From Cherax quadricarinatus (taxonomy: Eukaryota; Arthropoda; Malacostraca; Decapoda; Parastacidae), in the NCBI RefSeq assembly GCF_038502225.1, contig NC_091298.1, forward strand, positions 41,650,862 through 41,714,861: 64,000 nucleotides of DNA. The letters are read 5' to 3'. Positions 8,420 through 20,339 of this stretch are shown here, piece after piece. The position numbers and the translations under genes are program-made. Position 1 is the first letter of the stretch, and each line of letters starts with the position of its first letter. The notes below the pieces were generated by a model that was given only the letters and a program-made list of their open reading frames with translations, did no database searches and was not told where the DNA came from.

Positions 8420-11377
8420 ATGATTGATCACGTTGACCCCAATCTAAACCTCCATAATCTGACACCCAATCAAAACCTATTGGAAAGTAACTGCCTTTAT
8501 TACACAGCATCACAAGCCACCACTATCCTAAACAATGCTAAAAGTCTATCAGTACTTAACTACAACATCAGGTCCTTAAGCAAACACTATGATGACCTCC
8601 TAGCACTCCTAGAATCACTAAAGACACCCTTCTCCTGCATTATTCTTACTGAGACCTGGCTTAAGCAGGACACAATAGATATCTACCCTCTACCAGGATA
8701 CACAGCAATTCACAACTGCAGAACAAACCAAGTTGGGGGTGGTATTGCAATCTATTACTCTAACCAATTATCTTGTCTTAGCACCACTTGCTTTAGTGAT
8801 GAATATGGGGAATACATTTTTGCTAATTTTGCTGTAAAAAACCTTAAGACGCCTATAACAATTGGTGCCATTTACCGGATACCTCACACAAACATCCCAA
8901 ATTTCAGTGAGAAATTAAAGTCACTAATAACAAACAGACAAATGAATAAGCACCACCTTCTCTTAGCTGGAGACTTCAACATCAACCTTGGCTTACTAGA
9001 TGATCAGCCTGTAACTGATTTCATCAACAATATGAACAACACACTTCTCATACCAACAATAACTAAACCAACCAGGCTCACTGAGACAAGTGCAACCATA
9101 ATAGACCACATATGGACCAATATACTAGCCCCCCTTAAATCAGGGATAATCACAGATAGCACTACAGATCACTACCCTACCTTCCTCCTGACAAACATTA
9201 GTAAACCACCACTAGAATACAACAAAGTCTCATTTAGACTCCATGACGAGGCCTCAGTAAGGAAGTTCACAGCTGACCTAGAGACTGTTGATTGGCCTAC
9301 AGAATTCTCCAAGGCCAATGGTATTGATGACTGGACAGACATCTTTCTTAACAAATTACTTAGACTATACAACAAACATTGTCCTATAAAAACAAAACAG
9401 ATCACAAACAAACGGCTTGGTTGCCCATGGCTAACCAGCACTATTCTGAAATCCACTGACAAGAAACACCAATATGAAAAGCAATATAGACAGGGCTTAA
9501 TACACAAAGATATTCTTAAACACTATTCATCAGCTCTCACCAAAGTAATAAAAAAAGCCAAACAACTATACTACTCCAGTAGATTCACAGACACTAGAGG
9601 AGATATAAAAAAGACCTGGAAAACACTCTCTCAGATTCTAGGGACCCACAAACTGAGAAAAACCAAGAATATTGTCCTAACTAAACCTAATGAAACACCA
9701 CTACATCCCACTGACACAGCTAACAAGATAAACGACTTCTTCTCAAACATAGGATCTAATCTCGCCAGTAAAATCCCACATACCAATGCCCATGCCGGGG
9801 ACTACCTAGATGGAAATTTCCCTAATTCCTTCTATCTTGCACCAACTGAGCCCACGGAAGTCATTGAGATCATAAAGTCACTTAAAAATAACTCGGGGAA
9901 TCTGTCTCATGTCCCACCATTACTGTACAAGTGAGCGGCCCATGTCCTTTCGCATGCTATTTCATTACTTTTTAACAAGTCAATAGAGACTAGCACCTTC
10001 CCGAAACTACTCAAGATGGCAAGGGTTACACCAATACATAAAGGTGGTGACCCTACAGACTTAAACAACTATAGGCCAATATCTAACTTACCATTGCTAT
10101 CCAAAATCTTTGAGAAACTCGTGCACAGGAGACTGTATTCATTTATAACGGCTCAAAACATACTCAACCCCTGCCAGTTTGGATTCAGGAAAAACAAAAG
10201 CACTAATGATGCAATCATAAAAATGCTAGATCTGCTTTACACAGCATTGGAAAATAAGGAATATCCACTAGGAATTTTTATTGACCTAAGAAAAGCTTTT
10301 GACACAGTAAACCACGAAATCCTACTCCACAAACTTGACCACTACGGTATAAGAGGCCATGCGCTTGCTTATTTCAAATCTTACATTACTAATAGGTATC
10401 AGTACGTCACCATTAAAGACACAGCATCAGCAACACGGCCACTTGATACTGGAGTTCCGCAGGGAAGTGTCCTTGGTCCCCTGCTCTTCCTCATATACAT
10501 CAATGACCTTCCAAACGTATCCCAACACCTGAAACCCATTCTCTTTGCTGATGACATGACTTATGTCATCTCTCACCCTAATCTTGCCACCCTCAACACC
10601 ATTGTGAATGAGGAGCTGATTAAAATATCGACTTGGATGACAGCCAATAAACTTACGCTTAACACTGACAAAACTTACTATATTATGTTTGGTAGCAGAG
10701 CAGGAGATGCACAAATTAACATTAAGATTTACAACACTCTAATTACCAGAAATAATGGGGGAAAATTCCTAGGCTTATACCTTGACAACAACCTGAATTT
10801 CAGCACCCATATCCAGCATATAGCCAAAAAAGTATCCAAAACGGTTGGGATCCTCTCCAAGATACGATACTACGTGCCGCAAAATGCCCTTCTCACACTA
10901 TACCACTCACTTATTTATCCATACCTCACCTATGCTATTTGTGCTTGGGGATCAACTGCAGCAACACACCTAAAGCCAATAATAACCCAACAAAAAGCTG
11001 CAGTAAGAATAATCACTAAATCCCATCCCTGGCAGCACACCCCCCCACTCTTCAAAGATCTAAACTTACTCCCAGTTCAGTACATCCACACTTACTACTG
11101 TGCAATCTATATCTACAGGGCCTTAAACTCTAATATCAACCTTGACCTAAAACGCTTTCTTGATAGTTGTGACAGAACCCACAGGCATAACACCAGAAAC
11201 AAACATCTCTACGACATTCCCCGTGTCCGACTAAACCTTTACAAAAATTCAATGTATGTCAAAGGCCCTAAAATCTGGAATACCCTACCTGAGAACTCTA
11301 GAACTGCAGACACATTCATCACCTTCAAAACTACCATTAGAAAACATCTTATCTCCCTGATACACCCCGTCAACTAA
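8420..11377 (+). pseudogene. L-family LINE ORF2: endonuclease-reverse transcriptase with one in-frame TGA
   Basis: The frame runs 986 codons. It is broken only by TGA at 9932-9934; the frame before and after is the same (9935 to 10016 is 27 codons). The AP-like endonuclease shows NYNIRSL, LTETWL, LAGDFNINL, IDHIWTN and TTDHYPTFL. The RT half, counted from the Met at 10016, shows motif A FIDLRKAFD (88-96), GVPQGSVLGP (146-155) and the catalytic FADD (177-180). The C-terminal block GPKIWNTLP is present. A sister copy at 61800 has a sense codon at the TGA site. One substitution makes this copy defective unless the stop is read through. Confidence 0.92.
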
Positions 11378-11816
11378 CTACACGAATACCACCTGACCAT
11401 TTGACCATAAACAGAAATATTAATCTCAGTCTTAAAATAATGAATCCTGTGATACTCCAATACTGAAACTATATACCGTGCCAAAACAAAAGCATTCACA
11501 TTGCTAAACTCACAAACTAGTATTTAGTCACTTAGCCATAATACCAACTTACCTCATAATTTGTAACATTTTGTAATATTTTACAATTAAGAATAAAACT
11601 AAGTATGCCCGAAATGCCTAGCCATGCTACGCGTTCTAGTGGTACACTCTGTAATCTCAATTTTACTACATGTAAACCAAAAAATAACCAAATTTCTGTA
11701 AACTCAGCATTGTAATCCTTATAGAGAATAAACTTTGAATTTGAATTTGAATTTGAATGTGCGGGTTATTTGTGTATCGTTCCAGTCACGGAATTGTGCC
11801 TTTTTTTGTTATTTAT

Positions 11817-11839
11817 ATATATATATATATATATATGTA
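11817..11839. repeat. TA microsatellite
   Basis: Short (TA)n run adjoining the DNA transposon that follows; it supplies the TA target site. Confidence 0.85.
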
Positions 11840-13303
11840 CAGGAAGGCCCCGCTTTACGGCGTTTCACTTTACAGCGTTCCGCTAATACGGTCATTTCAA
11901 ATTATGACCAAAACTCGCTATACGGCTCCCCCCACCTGACTTTCTAATACGGTCACCGCGCCCCACCTTGTTTGTTTACATTCTTCGTGAGCTCAGTAAG
12001 CACTAAGTCTCTCCATTTTGTCTGGAAACTCCAAAATTTCAAATGTTTTGAAAAGTTATTTCATATTTTATATATACTCTGATAATTATACTTATGTATA
12101 CCTATACTTAAATAAACTTACATACTGTGCTGGCATGCAGGTACACATTAAAATCAGTAAGAGTGTCTTATGTCTCCAGACGTCATATTAGTAATGATAA
12201 TAATAATCATCGAGTCTCATTTAAATGTCGTATATTACGTTAAATACACATTTTCATTAATCCATCTATGATATTTTTTCAAAATTATATAATAAACACG
12301 ATACATAACATAAAAAGATGATAAATACACCCCACAATAGAATAAATAAACATAAATATGAGATGTGGTAGCAGATGACTTGCACAAGTGACGCCATATT
12401 AGAAATGCTAATAATAATAATAATAATCACCGAGTCTCATTAAATGTTGTATATTACGTTAATATACACATTTTCATTAATCCATCCATGATATTTTTTT
12501 CAAAATTATATAATAAACACGATACATAACATAAAAAGATGATAAATACACCCTACAATAGAATAAATAAACATAAATATGAGATGTGGTAGCCAGATAA
12601 CTTGTACAAGTGATGCCAAGAATAACATTTTCTCTAATCTAACATAAGAGAAAATGTGTTACTGGGGGTAACTGTAGAAAATTATTCCTTTCGTATGTAT
12701 GTAAGTTTATTCAGGTATACACAAATACAGTTACATAGATTATCATACATAACAACATATGTGTAGAGAACCTAGGATAACCCAAAAAAGTCAGAGTGAC
12801 TTATTTCCATTGCCTTCACTCAGAGCATCATTTCTTCTCAAAATGATGTTACATGAGAATGGGAGTGTTCTTCTTTATTTATTTTACCGTATCAATGTAG
12901 AGACAACCTGCACACAATGTAACTTGTGCACAAACCAGATGTGTACACTTCGTTTACAAAACTTACCTTCGCCTGGTTTGTTTACATAACTGCGCCTGTC
13001 CTCTCTCATGCACTCATTCTTTCTCTCTCTCATTTATTCGTTTTATCTCATTTACTTACTCCTGACCCTACATTAAGACTACAAATATTTTAAGGTAAGT
13101 AATGAGTGCACTATGTGTGTATTGTACTTTTTTATTGTTTTTTGATGCCTGGTTCTATTGCTAACTTAATATATGTTAGTGTAAACTTGTTATCTAGTGT
13201 TTGTATGCATTTGTAAGTGGAAAAAAAGGGTGTTCCACTTTACGGCGGTTTCCGCTTTACGGCGGTAGCCTGGAATCTAACCAGCCGTATAAGTGGGGCC
13301 TTC

Positions 13304-13306
<3 letters not shown>
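11840..13306. mobile_element. Tigger/pogo-like non-autonomous DNA transposon, 1.47 kb
   Basis: The ends are inverted repeats: CAGGAAGGCCCCGCTTTACG at 11840 and, reading inward from 13306, CAGGAAGGCCCCACTTATAC. Both are flanked by TA. A second TTTACGGCG-type inner repeat lies near each end. CAG ends, a TA duplication and a CCCCG-TTTACG pattern resemble pogo/Tigger elements; that assignment is inference. The inside has no transposase. It holds a 215-bp direct duplication (12181-12395 and 12396-12610) and a block (12640-13010) that recurs inverted at 40640-40980. Confidence 0.8.
12690..12800. repeat. Dispersed repeat 'P' (GTTTATTCAGGTATACAC)
   Basis: The same roughly 110-bp sequence, from GTTTATTCAGGTATACACAA to CTTATTTCCA, occurs at 49540-49660 and, in part, at 48425-48500. 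Its inner part (GGATAACCCA, CTTATTTCCA) also resembles 18660-18720. It may be a SINE-like or tail fragment. Confidence 0.6.

Positions 13307-13366
<60 letters not shown>
13307..13366. repeat. TA microsatellite
   Basis: About 28 TA units directly after the transposon end. Confidence 0.95.
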
Positions 13367-13369
<3 letters not shown>

Positions 13370-13376
13370 TTTTCAC

Positions 13377-13775
13377 AGGGGTCAGCAGGAGGCTTCATCG
13401 GTTTAAGGCCATAACACTTAAAACAAACGCTCAGTCCAGCACTTGGTGATGTTCCAGAGAGGTTGCTGTCTGAACTCACTAAATTTCCCAACCTGTGCCT
13501 GGCTGGCAGTGTCCCAGAGGCCATGAGACAGCTTTTCTATGGTGCCTCATTGTGTGCCCTCCGGAAAAAAGATGGAGGAATCAGGCCCATTGCAGTGAGC
13601 AACAGCCTTCGGTGTCTAGCCGTTAAGGCTGCAGTAAGAAACCAATTCAGCTCGGTTTTGGTGTTCAACAAGGCTGTGAAGCAGCTGCCCACGCATCACG
13701 AGTACATATCAACAACGTGGACGATGAAAGAGCCTTGATAAAATTGGACTTTGCTAGTGCGTTCGTCTTAGAAGG
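13377..13775 (+). pseudogene. Reverse transcriptase N-terminal fragment (unassigned family)
   Basis: From about 13460 the frame reads LFYGASLCALRKKDGGIRPI and then AVSN, a palm-entry block seen in some invertebrate RTs. After a frameshift near 13640 another frame reads IQLGFGVQQGCEAAAHASR and IKLDFASAF, the latter a plausible motif A. Similarity stops at 13775. No FADD, endonuclease or gag is present. The class is not certain, and nothing nearby belongs to it. Confidence 0.65.
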
Positions 13776-15469
13776 GATGCTGCTCTCCTGTTAATAACTG
13801 TTGACTCCACAAGCTGGCTCGAGAGTGGTTTATGAGTGGAGTAATTTTAATACCCTTAGACTAGGCAGGTTGTTTACCCTTACGAGCCAAGACTTTTAAT
13901 TACGTTACGCAGTCAAAAGCGTAACATGGTGGACTATATCCTGGAAAATTATCAAAAATAGAATGATAATTTACATTTGAAACTTGGAGAGTCAATATTT
14001 AAAGGAAGAATTAATTATAAAATATAATTAGTAAAACTTTTTTAGGTGTAATTAATAAAATTATTTTTCTGGCTGATTTTTTTATGTGCACATTTAATGA
14101 TTTAGTGAGTTATTTAAGAGTAATAATAATATTTTTCTGTGATTATAACAATAATTTAGTGTACCTATGTGCTTTGCTGTGTGATTTATTATTTATTGAA
14201 GCAATTTCTGCTGTAATAAGCAAGTGTTTTGTGCTATTAATTTCCAAGATATGTCTGTGCAGTAGAGATTCTAGTGGTGACGGAGGTCTGGCAGGAGATC
14301 CTGGATCACCAGTCTGAAGTAAACAACATTATGAATAGTGACGTACAAGTCTTTGAAAAGTGTACTTTTAATATTGGTTTAAAAGGCTTGGTGTATTGCT
14401 CAGCTACCATGGAACTTTGCAAATTACTTTTCTAATGTTAGAAAAGGGGGCATGAATCTCCATGAGGTAGATGTAGCTGAGCAAATTCAGCAGATTTTGA
14501 GTAGAATAAACTTAATTGAGATGTGGTGTATGGTGGAAGAGGTGACTTTTTTTTTTTATATTTTCACTGTATTCAACGAGTCAGTGAACATTGCCTTTCA
14601 AGCGTCTGACACAAGATGACACTCTCTGCATGTTCACTGACTACCACAAAGTATAATTGATAATTAAGGCTGAAGGGTTTCCTCTTATGAATAATTTCAT
14701 TGATGTAGAAGATTCAAAAGTTGTGAGTATGTGGCAGGTTTATTTAATTTCCATGACCCGATGTTTGAAATTGCACTCTACAGGTACTTTAATTTTTTGC
14801 ATAACTTGAAATGTAATGTGAATTTGGTTTACACAGCCTGGGTTTTGGAAAGTGATAATAGTGTTGTTGAAAAAACAGTAGGACAATTACTGCCAGTAAA
14901 CTTAAAAGTCATCAGACAATTTATGCCACAATAGTCCTACGTTTCCCTCCTGTACCGAGGAACAACACTCAAATGCTCACTATGGCGATTCGTTATGTGA
15001 AGGGGATAGAGAATGTAGTTGCTCATGTATTTTCTCGTGTATACTGTACATACTGTAGTGTAGACATTTATCTGCTCTTGTTTTGCAGTGGTTGCAGTAG
15101 GTGAGTAGATGGCCTTTCTGACTACCTAGTGGACTGAAGCTCGGCGAGCTGGTGGAGGAGGGTATCAGATTTCCCAAGAGTGTGTGTGTTTTTGGTGGTA
15201 GTCACGTCAGTACCTGCCTAGGTAATGTATGTCAACATTAGGTGGTGAGGCCTCACCTGTGTGATGTTGGTGTATAGACTGTTGGACCAAAGGCAGGTTA
15301 AGTAGGCGTCAGGAAAGGAGGGGATGTTATAAATCCTCCCTGTTTATATTTTTTGTTTTAAGTAAAATGTGCTAAAGCTTTTAAGTAGGTTCAAGAGTCT
15401 ATGCCAAGCAATTTTCATACAGTGTGTGGGAGGCTTCCAGGACATTCTGAGATACAACCAAAGAACGAT
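13776..15469. other. No recognised element; one small ORF
   Basis: AT-rich sequence without terminal repeats. An open frame at 14731-14934 (67 codons, starting MAGLFNFHDPMFEIALYRYF) has ordinary amino-acid composition, but I recognise no family and no neighbouring frame extends it. The stretch could be a decayed transposon or single-copy intergenic DNA. Confidence 0.4.
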
Positions 15470-15570
15470 ATATTTGACTCACAAAATCGTAATGACACAA
15501 TTGCAAACAAACAAGGTACGGGCGGGGACTGAACTCGCTGCTAGTGAGTCGTAAAACTCCAAACCAACAC
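15470..15570 (-). mobile_element. tRNA-derived SINE 'T' fragment
   Basis: On the minus strand it ends CGATTTTGTGAGTCA, preceded by GTTTGCAATTGTGTCATTA. At its head is a tRNA-like region around AACGTGTTGGTTTGGAG. The B box is degraded. It matches the better copies at 19815-19935 and 21612-21740. Confidence 0.7.
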
Positions 15571-16559
15571 GTTAGCTGTAACCTGTTTAGGGGTACGGGA
15601 GCCATTCAGGTACAGAAGGGTATGAGGGATAATAGGAAGCCTTTTGCAAGTTATCTGGTGCTTTTTGGCAGCAGAAAACTTATATTCGTGAGAGGTGGCC
15701 CAGTTGGAAGCCAGATCAATAACACACCGGAGACATGTCACTACAAGGCGACAGCCAGAAAGTGCACTAGCTATAGTAAAATCGATAGAAACCTCCAAAC
15801 AGTGGAAAGGAGAACAGAGACAAGGCTATTAATGGCAGACAGGAAGAGGCTACTGCTGAGAACACAACCTTGAAGTATACAGTGATTGATACCTTTTGGA
15901 TCCATTTTTAAACTGGTTGTTGCCAGGTAAGTCACCAGGGCCCTGACTAACTTGTTTCTGAAGCTTTATGTTGAGTCTGTCTCCATCTCTTCATTAGGTC
16001 TTGCCATGTCTTTACTTCCTTAATTAATACAGAATAAAATTTTTTCCCAATTCCTGTGTCTCATCTGAGCCCAAGTATCTCTTTTATAATCCTCTTTTGG
16101 AAAATCTCTCTCCATCCTCTCATATGTTGTGTACGTCGTGTTCATGTCTCTACTTCACCTTCAACCTTCCTTCTGTTGTAGTCATGTTCAGTGTATTTTT
16201 TTCCTTGTGTCTTTTCATAAGTTGTCTATCGACTATCTACTTCAACCTTTTTTAATTATTTGCAATGTTCTATTTACTCTGTTTATCCTAATAAGTAAGG
16301 TTATTTCTTTTAATTCTGCTTTGTTTTTGCAATCTATACATTGATTACTCTCGCTGAGTAGCTTCTGTGTTTACTATTTTCACAAGTCAATATGTCGTAA
16401 TTATTTTGATGCTGCTTACTTTATTGTGCTCTGTTTTATTTTATGTTTCTTTATTTGTGTATTTTGTGATTTTTTTTCTTGAATCTTTCATAAGTGATTC
16501 TTGTAGAAATTCTACCATACCCTTTACCTGGGATACACAAGGAGCTAATTCCCTTATAA
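15571..16559. other. No recognised element
   Basis: An open frame at 15544-15873 (109 codons, plus) has no recognised domain and overlaps the SINE fragment. From 15900 to 16560 the sequence is T-rich; CTGTGTCTCATCTGAGCC and CATGTCTCTACTTC faintly recall the J-family LINE 3' end on the minus strand, but too weakly to call. Confidence 0.35.
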
Positions 16560-16862
16560 TAATAATATATTATCTTTATTTCCACAAGTACATGTACAAG
16601 GTATAAAGGTCTAGCTGACATCAATGACATAATACTGTATAGAAGCCACTTGTTATGCAGAGCATTTCGGGCAAATTAGATATATTTTGACCCAGGATGC
16701 AACCCACAATAGTCAACTAATACCCAGGTACCCATTTTACTGATGGGGAACATAGACAACCGATGTAAGGAAACATGCCCAATGTTTCCACCCCTTTCCT
16801 GGGAATCGAACCCAGACACTCACCGTGTGAAGCGAGAGCACCAGGCCATGGGACCTGGTGGC
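16560..16862 (-). mobile_element. tRNA-derived SINE 'S', minus strand
   Basis: The tRNA-like head is at the high end. The minus strand reads a B box GGGTTCGATTCCCAGG at about 16800. The body follows with GGTACCTGGGTATTAGTTGA and CATCCTGGGTCAAAATATAT, and the 3' end has the AATAAAGATAATATATTATT tail. It shares its body with the copies at 18605-18938 and 48520-48842. Confidence 0.85.
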
Positions 16863-16869
16863 AAAAGAC

Positions 16870-17940
16870 CCATTTTTCATAATACAAAGCAACTATGAAC
16901 ACTGTCTTACAATCCCTAGGAAACTTCCCTCTTTCATGCATATACTGAACAAATGCACCAAACATTCTAAAATTATATCCCCACTTGCTTTTATCATTTC
17001 TGTCTTTATGCCATCTATACCCCCTTTTATTCTACCCACTGCTTGACACACCTTCTCTCACTAACATCTGATTATCAATCACTTGTAAGATATGGAATAT
17101 ATGTCTTCTTAATAAAGGAAATCTATACATCCCATTCTTCATCAACTTCTAACAACTCAAAATAATCACTCCCTCTTCCCAATAACTCCACCTGCCTATC
17201 TAATGACTTCCAAATTGAACTTTATCTCTTAAATCCATTGCTTTCCCAGGCTTTCTCAACTTATTGATTTTTACACCTAAATTTCATCTTTTCCTCAGGA
17301 AAATTCTTTACATCAAATTTCACCCACTTTCTTATTAGCTCTCCTTCAGCAGTCCCTCAGCACTCACCATCTCTTACTCTCCATATACTCCATGACTCCG
17401 TTCATCACTTTTGTATTACACAAGCCTCTCGCATGCCAACATTTTCTCCCTTACCACCTACATAACCTCTTCATTCCACCAGTCGCTCCCCTTTCCTCCT
17501 GATCCTCCCTCCTACACACACAAACTTCTGATACACACTAATCACCCCCCTCCCTCCACATTATCTATACTCTAGCTCATCTTTTCCCAATAACTGTTTA
17601 TGTCTACACCTAACTACGTCTTTAATTTATTTATTTTTACTTTTGTCTTACCCACTTATGCCATTCTCCTTCTATCCTATCTACCTCTTACATTGTAGCT
17701 ACACCTGAATAATGATCTGATATATGTCTCTCCCTTTAAAATCATTCATATCCTGACATCTACTCATCAACATTTTATCTACTAACACATATTCCAGCAA
17801 ACTGCTGTCAATACGTACAATAACATGCTTATTTATTCTTTTTCTTAAATATCGTTTTACCTATTATCTAATCTTTTTTATGCATATCTCAGATTTTCCC
17901 ATTATCATTTAGCTCACTTTAGCATTTAAATCGTGTACAA
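16870..17940 (-). pseudogene. RTE-clade LINE, decayed internal fragment
   Basis: Collinear with the intact RTE element's 38700-39950 region, base by base but with many changes and small deletions. For example CCTAGGAAACTTCCCTCTTT parallels the KVPRDW segment, and ACTAACACATATTCCAGCAA parallels the YVLVDK segment of the endonuclease. It spans roughly the linker between endonuclease and RT. No long frame remains. It is an old, 5'- and 3'-truncated copy. Confidence 0.75.
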
Positions 17941-17979
17941 ATGTGGGTCCACTCTGTGTACCTATAGTGGACCCCACAT
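17941..17979. repeat. Short palindrome
   Basis: ATGTGGGTCCACT and AGTGGACCCCACAT form an imperfect inverted repeat with one bulged base and a 12-base centre. It lies at the edge of the RTE fragment. Function unknown. Confidence 0.7.
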
Positions 17980-18011
17980 GAACATACACTTTCATATACA
18001 TGTATATATAA

Positions 18012-18338
18012 TGTCGTGCCGAATAAGTAAAACTGGTCAATATTTTCAATTATGTTAATATAAAAATTCATGATTTTGTACCAAAAGAACCTTAGGAAAC
18101 TTACCTAACCTTAATATATAAAGTGTAATTTAATTTACCTTAATCAAACTAAATATGTTTTATATAGGTATACAGTAATTTAATAATTAACACACACAAT
18201 GAAACATATTTTTTATTCGTTAGGTTCAAAATGATTTTTGCAAAATTATGGCATACACAAATTTTCGCTTGCCCTATTAGGCAAGAAGTGCCTTGCTATT
18301 TAAATCAAAATCGCAAGTTTTACCTTTTCCGCACCACA
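18012..18338. mobile_element. MITE with TGTCGTGCCGAATAAGTAAAAC terminal repeats
   Basis: The left end TGTCGTGCCGAATAAG and the right end read inward, TGTGGTGCGGAAAAGG, are imperfect inverted repeats continuing into GTAAAACT on both sides. Length is about 327 bp, AT-rich, with no ORF. It inserted between a TA-rich site and a CA microsatellite. The superfamily is not assigned because the target duplication is unclear. Confidence 0.7.
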
Positions 18339-18362
18339 CACACACACACACACACACACAGC
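18335..18362. repeat. CA microsatellite
   Basis: About 13 CA units abutting the MITE. Confidence 0.9.
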
Positions 18363-18604
18363 ATATGTAGTCCCAATTTTTAAAAAAGGAGACAGAAAAG
18401 AAGCGCTAAAGTATAGACCAGTGTCACTGACATGTATAGTATGCAAAGTTATGGAGAAGATTATCAGAAGAGCGATGGAGCACCAAGAAAGAAATGAGCT
18501 TGTCAACATCAGCCAACACGGTTTCAGGGACTAGAAATCCTGTGTCACAAACCTACTGGAGTTCTATGACAAGGTGACAGTAGTAAGACAAAAGAGAGAG
18601 GGGT

Positions 18605-18938
18605 AAAGATAAGATAAGATAAGATAAGATTTCGTTCGGATTTTTAACCCCGGAGGGTTAGCCACCCAGGATAACCCAAGAAAGTCAGTGCGTCATCAAG
18701 GACTGTCTAACTTATTTCCATTGGGGTCCTTAATCTTGTCCCCCAGGATGCGACCCACACCAGTCGACTAACACCCAGGTACCTATTTGCTGCTAGGTGA
18801 ACAGGACAACAGGTGTAAGGAAACGTGTCAAAATTTTTCCACCCGCCGGGAATCGAACCCGGGCTCTCCGTGTGTGAAGCGGGAGCTTTAGCCACCAGGC
18901 CACTGGGCCACCCCCCAGGCCACTGGGCCACTGGGTAG
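18605..18938 (-). mobile_element. tRNA-derived SINE 'S', well preserved
   Basis: On the minus strand the head reads GTGGCTAAAGCTCCCGC (A-box region) and CCCGGGTTCGATTCCCGG (B box), as in a tRNA-promoted SINE. The body contains GGTACCTGGGTGTTAGTCGA then CTGGTGTGGGTCGCATCCTG. The 3' tail is (CTTAT)n at 18605-18630. It splits a J-family RT. The head is preceded by CACTGGGCCACC duplications at 18900-18932, perhaps slippage. The body segment is the apparent source of the minisatellite at 31105-32060. Confidence 0.9.
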
Positions 18939-19814
18939 ATTGTATTTTTCTTGGACTGTAAGGAGGCATTTGACACAGTTCCACACAAAAGATTAGTGCA
19001 AAAACTGGAGGACAAGGCAGGGATAACAGGGAAGGCACTACAATGGATCAGGAAATGCTTGTCAGGAAGACAGCAGCGAGTCATGGTATGAAGCGATTTG
19101 TCAGAGTGGGCACCTGTGACAAGTGGGGTTCCTCAGGGGTCAATCCTAGGACCTGTGCTGTTTCTGATATTTGTGAACAACATGACGGAAGGAATAGACT
19201 CCAAAGTGTCCTTGTTTTGCAGATGTGAAGTTGATGAGAAGAATTCATTTGAATGAAGCCAGGCAGAACTACAAAGGGATCTGGACAGGCTGCAGACCTG
19301 GTCCAGCAACTGGCTCCTAGGGTTCAACCCCACCAAGTGCAAAGTCATGAAGATTGGGGAAGGGCAAAGAAGACCGCAGACGGAGTACACTCTAGGGGGG
19401 TCAGAGACTACAAACCTCACTCAAGAAAAAAGATCTTGGGGTGAGTATAACACCAGGCACATCTTCTAAAGTGCACATCAGCCAGCTAACTGCTGCAGCA
19501 TATGGGCGCCTAGCAAACCTAAGAACAGCATTCCACCATCTTAATAAGGAATCGTTCAGGACCCTGTACACCGTGTACGTTAGGCCCATATTGGAGTATG
19601 CGGCACCAGTTTGGAACCCACACCTAGCCAAGCATGTAAAGAAACTAGAGAAAGTGCAAAGGTTTGCAACAAGTCTAGTCCCAGAGCTAAGAGGTATGTC
19701 CTACGAGGAGAGGTTAAGGGAAATCAACCTGACGACACTGGAGGACAGGAGAGATAGGGAGGACATGATAACGACATACAAAATACTGAGAGGAATTGAC
19801 AAGGTAGACAAAGA

Positions 19815-19935
19815 CATGACTCACGAAATCGTAATAACACGATTGCAAACAAACCATAGCACTGGTGGGGATAGAACCCGCGATCAGAGTCTCAAAACTC
19901 CAGACCGTCGCGTTAGCCACTGGACCAGCTAGCCA
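19815..19935 (-). mobile_element. tRNA-derived SINE 'T'
   Basis: Minus strand: TGGCTAACGCGACGGTCTGG (A-box region), CGCGGGTTCTATCCCC (B box), then CTATGGTTTGTTTGCAATCG, TGTTATTACGATTTCGTGAG. The last part is a near-palindrome (AATCGTG/CACGATT). About 120 bp. It lies inside the J-family LINE C-terminal region, which resumes at 19940 (AGAATGTTCCAGAGATGGGA). Confidence 0.85.
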
Positions 19936-20232
19936 CAAAACAGAATGTTCCAGAGATGGGACACAGCAACAAGGGAACACAGCTGGAAGTTGAACATACA
20001 GATGAATCACAGGGATGTTAAGAAGTATTTCTTCAGTCACTGAGTAGTCAGGAAGTGGAATAGTTTGGGAAGCGATGTAGTGGAGGTAGGATCCATTCAT
20101 AGCTTTAAGCAGAGGTATGATAAAGCTAATGGTGCAGTGAGAGTGACCCAGTAGCGGCCAGTGAAGAGCCGGGGCCAGGAGCTATGGCTCAACCCCTGCA
20201 ACCACAACCAGGTGAGCACCCACACACACACT

Positions 20233-20339
<107 letters not shown>

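Larger units (their letters stand above)
5865..11757 (+). mobile_element. L-family LINE, two ORFs, nearly full length
   Basis: A non-LTR retrotransposon of the L2/CR1 group by domain order. It has a roughly 275-bp leader, ORF1 (6140-7117), a 1.3-kb inter-ORF spacer with five repeats, then ORF2 (8420-11377) with endonuclease and RT, about 350 bp of 3' UTR, AATAAA at 11728 and a (TTTGAA)n tail ending near 11757. Short tandem tails rather than poly(A) are typical of L2/CR1 LINEs. The 5' edge is approximate. The ribozyme-like fold at 5818 lies just upstream and may be part of the target. Related copies lie at 40995-47530 and, as a sister subfamily, at 42115-42990 and 59985-62457. Confidence 0.85.
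18363..20160 (+). pseudogene. J-family LINE reverse transcriptase, interrupted by two SINEs
   Basis: The RT reads VVPIFKKGDRKEALKYRPVS and NISQHGF up to 18600. After a SINE it continues with FLDCKEAFDTVPHKRL (motif A), [20 protein letters not shown] (motif B), then a damaged catalytic box where FADD should be (LFCRCEVDE, near 19215). WSSNWLLGFNPTKCKVMKIG and the C-terminal block YVRPILEYAAPVWNPH (19441-19800) follow. A second SINE sits at 19815-19935. The tail is CAACCACAACCAGGTGAGCA before a CA/TA microsatellite. There are stops and frameshifts throughout. Confidence 0.88.

Noticed and set aside
14731..14934. Possible host exon (67 codons)
   Set aside because: No recognised domain, no clear splice sites tied to neighbouring open frames, and no extension; left as unassigned.
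18840..18900. tRNA gene (clear B box GGTTCGATTCC)
   Set aside because: No full cloverleaf; the head is joined to a repeated body and tail also seen at 16560 and 48520, so it is a SINE.
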